A DNA stretch of 64,000 nt from Streptomyces sp. SID8374 (lineage in GTDB: Bacteria; Actinomycetota; Actinomycetes; Streptomycetales; Streptomycetaceae). Under the pieces are notes generated by a model. That model did not search any database. It was not told where the DNA came from and worked only from the letters and a program-made list of their open reading frames with translations. Positions 16,691 through 23,939 of this stretch are shown here, in pieces (position 1 is the first letter of the stretch; the number at the start of each line of letters is the position of its first letter). A program made the position numbers and the translations under genes. The DNA lies in contig NZ_WWGH01000001.1 of NCBI RefSeq assembly GCF_009865135.1, forward strand, positions 4,402,001 through 4,466,000. The letters are read 5' to 3'.

Positions 16691-16771
16691 GCGGGCTCAG
16701 TCTAGGCGGCAGGGGTTCGGCCGGGGACGGGGGTGGGCCGGTCCGCCGGGCCCCTCGGCACAATGGTCCCC

Positions 16772-17434
16772 ATGGCTTCCACGGCTTCGAGCCCCCACAC
16801 GGTCCTGCCCACCGCCCCCCTCACGGTCGGCTTCGACCTCGACATGACCCTCATCGACTCCCGGGCCGGTATCGCCGCCACCTACCGGGCCCTCTCCGCG
16901 GAGACGGGCGTCCCCATCGACGACGCCCTGGTGGTGAGCCGGATCGGCCCGCCGCTGGAGGAGGAGCTGGCGCACTGGTTCCCGGCCGAGGAGGTGGCCG
17001 CCGCGGGCGACCGCTACCGGGCGCTCTACCCCGACCACGCGATAGCGCCGAGCATCGCCCTCCCCGGGGCGCGGGAGTCCGTGGACGCGGTGCGGGCGCT
17101 CGGCGGCCGGGCGATCGTGGTGACGGCGAAGTACGAGCCGAACGCCAAGCTGCACCTGGCCCACCTCGGGATGGAGCCGGACTCGGTGATCGGCTGGCTC
17201 TGGGCCGAGGCCAAGGGCGAGGCGCTGAAGGAGCACGGGGCGCAGGTGTACGTGGGCGACCACGTCGGGGACGTACGCGGGGCGCGCGCGGCCGGGGCGC
17301 TGTCGGTCGCCGTGACGACGGGCCCGTGCAGCGGGCAGGAGCTGCGGGCGGCGGGCGCGGATGTGGTGCTGGCGGACCTGACGGAGTTCCCGGCCTGGCT
17401 GCGGGCGTTCGAGGCGGACCGCACGGCGGCCTGA
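16772..17434 (+). CDS. HAD-superfamily phosphatase (phosphoglycolate-phosphatase-like)
   Basis: 220 residues. It has motif I FDLDMTLIDS with both Asp residues, motif II VVTAKYE, a conserved Lys in the EAKGEALKEHG region and motif IV VYVGDHVGDVRGARAAGA. A helical cap lies between motifs I and II (residues about 25-90), as in Gph-type enzymes. It hydrolyses a small phosphomonoester; the substrate is not predictable. Start 16772 gives MASTASSP; ATG 16763 is an alternative three codons earlier. It diverges from the siderophore operon. Confidence 0.88.
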   Translation: MASTASSPHTVLPTAPLTVGFDLDMTLIDSRAGIAATYRALSAETGVPIDDALVVSRIGPPLEEELAHWFPAEEVAAAGDRYRALYPDHAIAPSIALPGARESVDAVRALGGRAIVVTAKYEPNAKLHLAHLGMEPDSVIGWLWAEAKGEALKEHGAQVYVGDHVGDVRGARAAGALSVAVTTGPCSGQELRAAGADVVLADLTEFPAWLRAFEADRTAA

Positions 17435-17448
17435 GAACTCCCAGCCCC

Positions 17449-17772
17449 CTACCGCCCGTCGGTCACCCGGTCCATCACCCAGTCCAGACCGTGCGGCCCG
17501 GGCTCGTACGACGGTGCCTGCCGCCAGACCTCGCTGAACCCCTCGACGAGGGCGGACCGGGCGTCCGCGCCCTCCGGCAGCCGGGACCGCAGCAGCTCCA
17601 GCAGGAGCGGGGCGAGCAGGTCGTAGAGCTGACCGAGCGCGTCACGGCTGCCGTGGGCGATCTGTACGAGGAGGTCGTCGACGTGCGCTGTGGCCCGGCC
17701 CGGAACGTCACAGGCTGCGGGATGGACCGGAAGGGCGTGCCCTGCGTGCTTCACGCGACCGAGCCTAACCAT
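17449..17772 (-). CDS. Small sigma-factor-region-2-like protein
   Basis: 107 residues from ATG 17772. The central part (VDDLLVQIAHGSRDALGQLYDLLAPLLLEL, read in segments) resembles the start of ECF sigma region 2, where 'D.LL..IA.GD..AF..LYD' is conserved, and SEVWRQAPSYEP recalls the 'E.F..VWR.A..Y' element. Region 4 and linker are absent, so it cannot be a full sigma factor. It may be a sigma-like regulator or a conserved relic. It converges with the HAD gene. Confidence 0.6.
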   Translation of the reverse strand: MVRLGRVKHAGHALPVHPAACDVPGRATAHVDDLLVQIAHGSRDALGQLYDLLAPLLLELLRSRLPEGADARSALVEGFSEVWRQAPSYEPGPHGLDWVMDRVTDGR

Positions 17773-17813
17773 CCCGGACGACCGGCGTGATCCGGACGAA
17801 AGATCCAAGGACC

Positions 17814-18053
17814 CTAGCCGCGGCTCGCCGCCCGCTTGGGGGAGCTCAGCCAGACCGAGCGCACGACGCCCGCCCCGGCGATCAGGAAGCCGACGCCCAT
17901 GAACATGCAGACCCCGTACGCGATCGGGGGGAACGGCTCCGTACCGAGGAAGAGCGGGGCGACCGTGACCAGAGTGGCCAACGCGCCGATGAAAAAGACG
18001 ATCGCGCCGACCTGAACGAGCCGGTCGCCGGCGCCTGAAGGAGTAGTGGTCAC
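17814..18053 (-). CDS. Small integral membrane protein
   Basis: 79 residues from GTG 18053. Two hydrophobic helices (VGAIVFFIGALATLVTVAPLF and a second around AYGVCMFMGVGFLIAGAGVV) and a short basic tail SSPKRAASRG indicate a two-pass membrane protein. An alternative ATG at 18086 would add 11 polar residues. No named family was recognised. It is divergent from the cold-shock gene. Confidence 0.7.
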   Translation of the reverse strand: MTTTPSGAGDRLVQVGAIVFFIGALATLVTVAPLFLGTEPFPPIAYGVCMFMGVGFLIAGAGVVRSVWLSSPKRAASRG

Positions 18054-18134
18054 CCCACCAGGGTAGTTCCCTGCCCGGAGGAACACTCCGGCGACGTCTT
18101 GTCACCGGACGCAGGGCCATTAGCCTTGGACCAG

Positions 18135-18153
18135 GCGGGTCACGGTGACCCGC
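18135..18153. promoter_or_regulatory. Perfect 19-bp palindrome upstream of the cold-shock gene
   Basis: GCGGGTCAC-G-GTGACCCGC, nine-base arms around one base, located about 95 bp upstream of the cold-shock start in the divergent spacer. It could be an operator or form a hairpin in a long leader. Confidence 0.55.
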
Positions 18154-18247
18154 TGTACTGCTATCCGGAGCCGTTGTCCGTTGTCGAGTGTTCGGTGTCG
18201 GGCACGGCTCTTTCCGCACATTGACGAGTACGAGGACGGGGACAGAC

Positions 18248-18631
18248 GTGCCCACCGGCAAGGTGAAGTGGTTCAACAGCGAGAAGGGCTTCGGCTTCCT
18301 CTCCCGCGACGACGGCGGCGACGTCTTCGTGCACTCGTCGGTACTCCCTGCCGGGGTCGACGCACTCAAGCCCGGCCAGCGTGTGGAGTTCGGCGTGGTC
18401 GCGGGCCAGCGCGGTGACCAGGCCCTGTCCGTGGTGGTCCTCGACCCCACCCCGTCCGTCGCGGCCGCCCAGCGCCGCAAGCCGGACGAGCTGGCGTCGA
18501 TCGTGCAGGACCTGACGACGGTCCTGGAGAACATCACGCCCCAGCTGGAGCGCGGCCGCTACCCGGACAAGGCCGCGGGCGCGAAGATCGCGGGCCTGCT
18601 GCGCGCGGTCGCGGACCAGCTGGACGTGTAG
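18248..18631 (+). CDS. Cold-shock-domain protein with C-terminal extension
   Basis: 127 residues from GTG 18248. Residues 1-65 are a cold-shock domain with both nucleic-acid-binding motifs: RNP1-like KGFGFLS and RNP2-like DVFVHSS. Residues 75-127 form a helical extension (PDELASIVQDLTTVLENITP, then KAAGAKIAGLLRAVADQLDV), which ordinary 67-residue Csps lack; this two-part form is common in Streptomyces. It should bind single-stranded RNA/DNA. The extension may mediate dimerisation (inference). Confidence 0.92.
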   Translation: MPTGKVKWFNSEKGFGFLSRDDGGDVFVHSSVLPAGVDALKPGQRVEFGVVAGQRGDQALSVVVLDPTPSVAAAQRRKPDELASIVQDLTTVLENITPQLERGRYPDKAAGAKIAGLLRAVADQLDV

Positions 18632-18642
18632 TCGGCGGACTC

Positions 18643-19512
18643 TCAGGGTGCTGCGGGGAACGCCAGCGCGTCCGGGCCGAGGGGCGGTACGAGTCCCTCG
18701 GCCGCGGCGCGGGTGAGCAGGCCGCGGACCGCGGCGTAGCCGTCCTCGCCGAGGTCGGCGGTGAACTCGTTCACGTACAGGCCGATGTGCTGGTCGGCGA
18801 CGGCCGGGTCCATCTCCTGGGCGTGCTCCTGGACGTACGGCCGCGAGACCTCGGGGTGGTCCCAGGCCATCCGGACCGAGACGCGGATGGTGTCGGCCAG
18901 GCGGCGCAGGGTCTCCTCGCCCAGGGAGCGCTTGGCGATGATCGCGCCGAGGGGGATGGGCAGGCCGGTGGTGTCCTCCCAGTGGCGTCCCATGTCGGCC
19001 AGGTTGTGCAGCCCGAAGGTGTGGTACGTGAAGCGGGCCTCGTGGATGACGAGGCCCGCGTCGACCTTTCCGTCCCGGACCGCCGGCATGATCTCGTCGA
19101 ACGGCATGACGACGACCTCGCCGACCCCGCCCGGGACCATCTCCGCCGCCCAGAGCCGGAACAGCAGGTACGCCGTGGAGCGCTCGCTCGGGACGGCGAC
19201 GGTCCGGCCCGTCAGATCGAGGCCCAGCTCCTTGGTGAGGACGAGCGGGCCGCAGCCCCGGCCCAGCGCCCCGCCGCAGGGCAGGAGCGCGTACTCCTCC
19301 AGCACCCAGGGCAGGACCGCGTACGACACCTTCAGGACGTCCAGCTCGCCGCGCTCGGCCATGCCGTTGGTGATGTCGATGTCCGCGAAGGTCACGGCCG
19401 GCGCGGGCGCGCCGGGGACCCGGCCGTGGGCCCAGGCGTCGAAGACGAACGTGTCGTTGGGGCAGGGCGAGAAGGCGATCTCGATCGGGCCGGGGTGCGC
19501 TTCAGTGGTCAT
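18643..19512 (-). CDS. mqnD: 1,4-dihydroxy-6-naphthoate synthase (menaquinone, futalosine pathway)
   Basis: 289 residues. MqnD features are present: IEIAFSPCPNDTFVFDAW at the N-terminus, DIDITNGMAERGELDVLKVS, the GRGCGPLV loop, DAGLVIHEARFTY (with the catalytic-region His) and a C-terminal AADQHI-like helix (VADQHIGLYVNEFT). It cleaves cyclic dehypoxanthine futalosine to dihydroxynaphthoate in menaquinone synthesis. It overlaps mqnB upstream by 11 bp, so the two are translated together. Confidence 0.95.
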   Translation of the reverse strand: MTTEAHPGPIEIAFSPCPNDTFVFDAWAHGRVPGAPAPAVTFADIDITNGMAERGELDVLKVSYAVLPWVLEEYALLPCGGALGRGCGPLVLTKELGLDLTGRTVAVPSERSTAYLLFRLWAAEMVPGGVGEVVVMPFDEIMPAVRDGKVDAGLVIHEARFTYHTFGLHNLADMGRHWEDTTGLPIPLGAIIAKRSLGEETLRRLADTIRVSVRMAWDHPEVSRPYVQEHAQEMDPAVADQHIGLYVNEFTADLGEDGYAAVRGLLTRAAAEGLVPPLGPDALAFPAAP

Positions 19513-20197
19513 GCCGGTTCCAACCTTCCAGTACGGGTGCCGTCTTCCCGAACGCCGCTGTGAGCGCCGCCAGCGCGTCGCCGATGCGCCAGGCGTCCCG
19601 GTCGCGGGGGCCGACGGTGTTCGAGACTGCCCGCACCTCCAGGACGGGCACCCCGGCCCGCTCGGCCGCTTCCGCCACCCCGAACCCCTCCATCGCCTCG
19701 GCCAGCGCGCCCGGGTGCGCGGCGAGCAGGGCGGCGGTGCGGGCGGCGGTGCCGGTCACGGTGGAGACGGTGAGGACGGGGCCGGGCGCGGCGCCGGTGG
19801 CCGACGCCACCTCCCGTACGAGCGCGGGCGGCGGCGTGAAGCGGTCCCGGCCGAAGCCGAGCGCGGTGACGGGGAGAAAGCCGTCCGGGGTCTCGGCGCC
19901 CAGGTCGGCCGCGACGATGTCGCTCGCCACGACGAGCGAGCCGAGGGGGGCGGCGGGGGCGAACCCGCCGCCGATCCCGGCGGAGACGACGAGCCCGTAC
20001 GGTTCCGGGGGCGACGCGAGGGCGAAAGCCGCCGCCGCCGCTGCCGCCGCCGGGCCCGCCCCGCCCGCCAGGACGTCGAACGCGCCGCTGCGGTGCAGCT
20101 CGGCCCCCGGCAGGGTGAGGGTCTCGTCGGTACCCCCGAACGCACGCGTGACCGCGTCCCGTTCCACCGGGACAGCGGTCACGACGAGCACACGCAC
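19502..20197 (-). CDS. mqnB: Futalosine hydrolase
   Basis: 231 residues with the nucleoside phosphorylase/hydrolase fold: MRVLVVTAVPVERDAVTRAF, GGAGPAAAAAAAAFAL, VVSAGIGGGFAP, then STVTGT and EAMEGFGVAEAAERAGVPVLEVRAVSNTVGPRD with the EGFG/EVRAVSN substrate-binding and catalytic segment. It releases hypoxanthine from futalosine, upstream of MqnC and MqnD. The operon contains mqnB and mqnD only; mqnA and mqnC must be elsewhere. Confidence 0.94.
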   Translation of the reverse strand: MRVLVVTAVPVERDAVTRAFGGTDETLTLPGAELHRSGAFDVLAGGAGPAAAAAAAAFALASPPEPYGLVVSAGIGGGFAPAAPLGSLVVASDIVAADLGAETPDGFLPVTALGFGRDRFTPPPALVREVASATGAAPGPVLTVSTVTGTAARTAALLAAHPGALAEAMEGFGVAEAAERAGVPVLEVRAVSNTVGPRDRDAWRIGDALAALTAAFGKTAPVLEGWNRHDH

Positions 20198-20250
20198 AGG
20201 GAGAGCCTCAGGGCCTCAGGAGGGACAGGGGACGCCGGTCAGGACGTGGG

Positions 20251-20730
20251 TCAGGACGTCTTCTTGAGCTCGAACTGCCAGATGCCGGTGAGCTTCTTGC
20301 CGTTCGTCTCGACGATGGAGACGTTCGTCTTGCTGGCGGGCTCGCCCGTCTGGCTGGCGAAGAAGGCGCTGCCGGGGATCGTCCGGTAGGTCTTCTTGAA
20401 CGGCTCCTGCTCGGCCTGCTGGCCGTTGATGAAGAGCGTCCAGCCGTGGTCGGCGATCTCGGGGTCGACGCCGAAGCGGACCTTGTCGTCCATCGCGACC
20501 TCGATGGTCTTGTCGGCCTTCTTGTTGAGGCAGCCCTGGATCAGCGACTCCTTGATCGCCTCACCGTCGTTGTAGCAGGCCGCCTCGGTGTTCACCGACG
20601 TCGTGCCGACCGTCACGGTGGCGAGCGGCGTCGGCTTGTCGCAGGCGGACAGGACAAGGAGTCCCGCGGACACGGCACCAAGAGCGACGCCGATACGACG
20701 GCCCTTACCGGAGAAGAACGCAACGGTCAT
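20251..20730 (-). CDS. DUF2771-type lipoprotein
   Basis: 159 residues. It has a signal peptide with lipobox VLSAC (Cys30), then a compact domain with TVTVGTTSVNTEAACYNDG, IQGCLNKKADKTIEVAMDDK and WTLFINGQQAEQEPFKKTY. Three Cys residues may form a disulphide outside the cell. This matches the actinobacterial DUF2771 family, of unknown function. It lies just upstream of mqnB on the same strand and downstream of the MFS gene with a 27-bp gap, so it may be part of the same transcript. Confidence 0.82.
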   Translation of the reverse strand: MTVAFFSGKGRRIGVALGAVSAGLLVLSACDKPTPLATVTVGTTSVNTEAACYNDGEAIKESLIQGCLNKKADKTIEVAMDDKVRFGVDPEIADHGWTLFINGQQAEQEPFKKTYRTIPGSAFFASQTGEPASKTNVSIVETNGKKLTGIWQFELKKTS

Positions 20731-20757
20731 GGGCCGAAGGCTATCGGTCGCGTCCGC

Positions 20758-22203
20758 TCACGCCACGCGGGGGTGCGGCGAGCCGCGCCGCGCGGCCCCC
20801 AGGAGACCCCGTACGGACGTGGCCGCGCCGAGGGCGAGGATGCCCGCGGCGACCGACATGCCGAGCACCGCGTTGAGCGGCAGCGCGATCCCGATGCCGC
20901 CGCCGACCACCCACGCCATCTGGAGCAGCGTCTCCGACCGGGCGAAGGCGGAGGTGCGGACCTCCTCGGGGACGTCCCGCTGGATCATCGCGTCCAGCGA
21001 CAGCTTGGACAGGGCCTGGGTGAACCCGGCGACCGCGCCGAGCGCGGCGACCGCCGCGGTGGAGAAGAAGACCGCGGCGAGGACCGCCGTGCCCAGGGCG
21101 AGCCCCAGCACCGTCGCGATGATCACCTCGGGCCCGCGCGCCCGGAGCCAGGCGCCCACCGCCGTACCGCAGGCGTTTCCGACGCCTGCCGACACGCCGA
21201 CGATGGCGAGCGAGACCGCCGCGCTCTGGCCGCCCATGGGGTGCTCGCGCAGCAGGAAGGCCAGGAAGAAGATCAGGAAGCCGGAGAGGGCCCGGTGCGC
21301 CGCGTTGGCCTGGAGGCCGTGGAGCACCGACCCGCCGACGGACCGGAGGCCGGGCGGGCGCTCCTTGGGCGGCTTCTCCCCGTTGCCCTTCTTGGTGCGT
21401 TGCTGTTTCCGGTCGACGGGGCGGCGTACGGGCTCCGGGAGGTGGGGGAGGTGGGGGTGATCCTGCGGGTCGATCAGGCGGGCCCGGCGCTCGCCCTTGG
21501 CGGAGTCGACCTTGGGCGGCATCGTGAAGGCGAGGAAGGTGCCCACGATGAAGATCGCGCAGGCCCCGTAGAGCGGCCACGCGGAGCCGACGGTCTGGAG
21601 GCCGGCCCCGATCGGGGCCGCCACCCCCGTGGCGAGCAGCCCCGCCAGGGTGACCCGTGAGTTCGCTTTGACCAGGGAGAACTTCGGTGGCAGCAGCCGT
21701 GGCACGACCGCGCTGCGCACCACCCCGTACGCCTTCGAGGAGACCAGCACCCCCAGCGCCGCCGGGTACAGCTCCAGGCCGCCGGTGGCGACCGCCCCCG
21801 ACATGGTGATGGCCAGCAGGGCGCGGGCCAGCATCGCGCCCGCCATCGCGGCCCGGCGGCCGTGCGGCAGCCGGTCCAGCAGCGGGCCGATCACCGGGGC
21901 CAGCAGGGTGAAGGGGGCCATGGTGATCGCGAGGTAGAGCGCGACCCGCCCGCGCGCCTCGTCCGTCGGGACGGAGAAGAAGACCGTGGAGGCGAGGGCG
22001 ACGGTGATCATGACGTCACCGGCGCCGTTCACCGCGTGCAGTTCGATGAGTTTGCCGAGCCCGGATTCCCCGGCTCCATGGGCGTGCGTCGCCTTGCGGA
22101 TTCCGCGCGCCGCACCGGTGAACGGGGAGCGCAGGGCACGACCTGTCGCCCGTCCCGCCCTGCGGAGCGGGCCGGGACCGTCGTGCGACCTGGCGGCAGT
22201 CAC
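20758..22203 (-). CDS. MFS transporter
   Basis: 481 residues from GTG 22203. About 12 membrane helices are visible. The first half begins GLGKLIELHAVNGAGDVMITVALASTVFF (read in pieces) and has the loop PVIGPLLDRLPHGRRAAM, the 'G..DR..R' motif A. A polar, Pro/Lys-rich central loop (KKGNGEKPPKERPPGLRS) separates the halves. Typical of actinobacterial MFS exporters of unknown substrate. The longer upstream frame is low-complexity and was rejected. Confidence 0.82.
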   Translation of the reverse strand: MTAARSHDGPGPLRRAGRATGRALRSPFTGAARGIRKATHAHGAGESGLGKLIELHAVNGAGDVMITVALASTVFFSVPTDEARGRVALYLAITMAPFTLLAPVIGPLLDRLPHGRRAAMAGAMLARALLAITMSGAVATGGLELYPAALGVLVSSKAYGVVRSAVVPRLLPPKFSLVKANSRVTLAGLLATGVAAPIGAGLQTVGSAWPLYGACAIFIVGTFLAFTMPPKVDSAKGERRARLIDPQDHPHLPHLPEPVRRPVDRKQQRTKKGNGEKPPKERPPGLRSVGGSVLHGLQANAAHRALSGFLIFFLAFLLREHPMGGQSAAVSLAIVGVSAGVGNACGTAVGAWLRARGPEVIIATVLGLALGTAVLAAVFFSTAAVAALGAVAGFTQALSKLSLDAMIQRDVPEEVRTSAFARSETLLQMAWVVGGGIGIALPLNAVLGMSVAAGILALGAATSVRGLLGAARRGSPHPRVA

Positions 22204-22632
22204 CCCGTCATAGTGCCCCAACCCTGGCCGGTATGAACGGTGATCGGCTACGGACTCGCACGTGACGCCCTGTCGGACCAGTGCGGCCGGGCGGCCGGAG
22301 CACCAGGGGAGGACGGGGCCGCGCAAGCCTCCCGGAGCGGGGGTGGCCGGATATCGGAGAGACGGATACGGCACGTTTGGGACGGGCAGGTGGGCGCGGA
22401 GCGGCGGAGAGGGTAGCGTGCGTAACGCGCCACCGGCGGTTGTTCTTGGCCGCGCGCCTCTCCGCGATCCCGCAGAATGGGTGGCAGAAGGCGCGCCCGA
22501 GGCAGGCACAACGGGTGTGGACGTCGACGCGGCCCCCAGGTCCGCTCCGCCCGCAACTGTCTGGCCGAAAACGGCAATCGTGCAGCAGCTGGCGCGCTCG
22601 TGAGACTGGCGTATGGAGAGAAGCGAAGACCT
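22204..22632. other. Divergent intergenic region, 429 bp, no gene found
   Basis: It separates the MFS gene (minus) from the DUF3027 gene (plus) and must hold both promoters. All long frames here are shadows with no ribosome sites. No clear repeat, terminator or operator was seen. Confidence 0.6.
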
Positions 22633-23571
22633 GTGAGTGCTGCGACGACGCGAAGCCGTACGGCCCGTACCGCCCGTACCCCCGTTCCCGACCGCCTGTG
22701 CGCCGAGGCGGTCGACCTCGCACGCGCGGCGGCGGAGGAAGCCGCCGCGCCCGGCGTGGTCGGTGAGCATGTCGGCGTGGTCTCCGAGGGGGACCGCGTC
22801 GTCACGCACTACTTCGAGTCCAAGGAGCCCGGCTACCGGGGCTGGCGCTGGGCGGTGACCGTCGCGCGGGCCTCCCGCGCGAAGAACGTCACCCTGGACG
22901 AAACGGTGCTGCTGCCGGGGGCCGACGCGCTCCTGGCGCCGGAGTGGGTGCCGTGGAGCGAGCGGCTGCGCCCCGGTGACATGGGCCCGGGCGACCTGCT
23001 GCCGACCGAGGCGGAGGACCTGCGCCTGGAGCCGGGCTGGACGGGCGAGGACGAGCCGCCGCCGAACTCGATCGTCTCCGAGGAGCTGGCCGAGCTCGTC
23101 GACTCGGAGGACGCGGAGCTGACGGACCGGCCCGTGGCCGTCACCAGCCGGGGCTCCATCGCGGCGGTGGCCGAGGAGCTGGGTACGCGGCGGGCGCGGG
23201 TGCTGTCGCGGTACGGGCTGTACGAGGCGGCCGACCGCTGGGACGAGGCGTTCGGGCCGAAGACCCCGATGGCGCAGGCGGCACCGGCGACGTGTGTGAG
23301 CTGTGCGTTCCTGATCCCGATGGCGGGCTCACTGAAGCAGGCCTTCGGGGTGTGCGCGAACGAGTTCGGCCCGGCGGACGGGCATGTGGTGTCGCTGGCG
23401 TACGGGTGTGGGGGGCACTCGGAGGCGGCGGTGATGCCGAAGCCGGTGCGGCCGGCGGATCATGCGCTGGACACGATGCGGGTGGACGAGTACGCGTTGC
23501 GCCCCGAGCGCGACGGCGGCTCGGTCCCGTCCGAGTCCGACGACGCGTCGGAGGACCTGGGCCACTCGTAG
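22633..23571 (+). CDS. DUF3027 protein
   Basis: 312 residues from GTG 22633. It matches the actinobacterial DUF3027 pattern: RLCAEAVDLARAAAEEAAAP, GVVSEGDRVVTHYFESKEPG, YRGWRWAVTVARASRAKNVT, DALLAPEWVPWSERLRPGDM. The C-terminal part has CVSCAFLIPMAGSLKQAFGVC, AYGCGGHSE: four Cys and a His that could bind a metal. Function is unknown. The start follows GGAGAGAAG. Confidence 0.88.
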   Translation: MSAATTRSRTARTARTPVPDRLCAEAVDLARAAAEEAAAPGVVGEHVGVVSEGDRVVTHYFESKEPGYRGWRWAVTVARASRAKNVTLDETVLLPGADALLAPEWVPWSERLRPGDMGPGDLLPTEAEDLRLEPGWTGEDEPPPNSIVSEELAELVDSEDAELTDRPVAVTSRGSIAAVAEELGTRRARVLSRYGLYEAADRWDEAFGPKTPMAQAAPATCVSCAFLIPMAGSLKQAFGVCANEFGPADGHVVSLAYGCGGHSEAAVMPKPVRPADHALDTMRVDEYALRPERDGGSVPSESDDASEDLGHS

Positions 23572-23622
23572 GGGCCCCTCCGGCCCTGCGTGGGGCGGTG
23601 ACCACTCCAGCCCGTGCGGATT

Positions 23623-23760
23623 CCAGCCCGTCAGGCGTTTGAGGACGGAACCGTCGACGTGGGGTCGGGTGCCTCCGCGGGGCCGCTGTGCCCCAGGGCC
23701 CTTGTGCCCGTCCCCGCCCACCCAGGCAAGGGGGCCGTCCTCAAACGCCGGACAGGCTGG
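23623..23760. repeat. Inverted pair of extragenic repeats (26-bp arms)
   Basis: The left arm at 23623-23648 contains the core GGCGTTTGAGGACGG; the right arm at 23735-23760 is its reverse complement with 24 of 26 bases matching. The core CCTCAAACGCCGGAC resembles an extragenic repeat I recognise as widespread between Streptomyces genes. The arms enclose 86 bp and could fold as a long hairpin after the DUF3027 stop. Confidence 0.8.
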
Positions 23761-23939
23761 GGATGGCTGGGTTGCCGCCCACACAGGCTGAGGGGGCTGG
23801 GGTGGGTGCCCCACGGGCCGAGGGTGGCCGGGGGCGTCCCGCGGGTTGGGGGCCGGGCCCCCGTGCACGGTACCTTCGGGCGCACACTGGGCGGCAGGGA
23901 CAGGCCCAGCCACCACCCACGGCGGACGGAGTCGACAGC

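Noticed and set aside
17449..18537. 362-residue frame covering the small sigma-like gene and upstream DNA
   Set aside because: Only the last 107 codons look like protein; the upstream part overlaps, in other frames, the small membrane gene and the palindrome.
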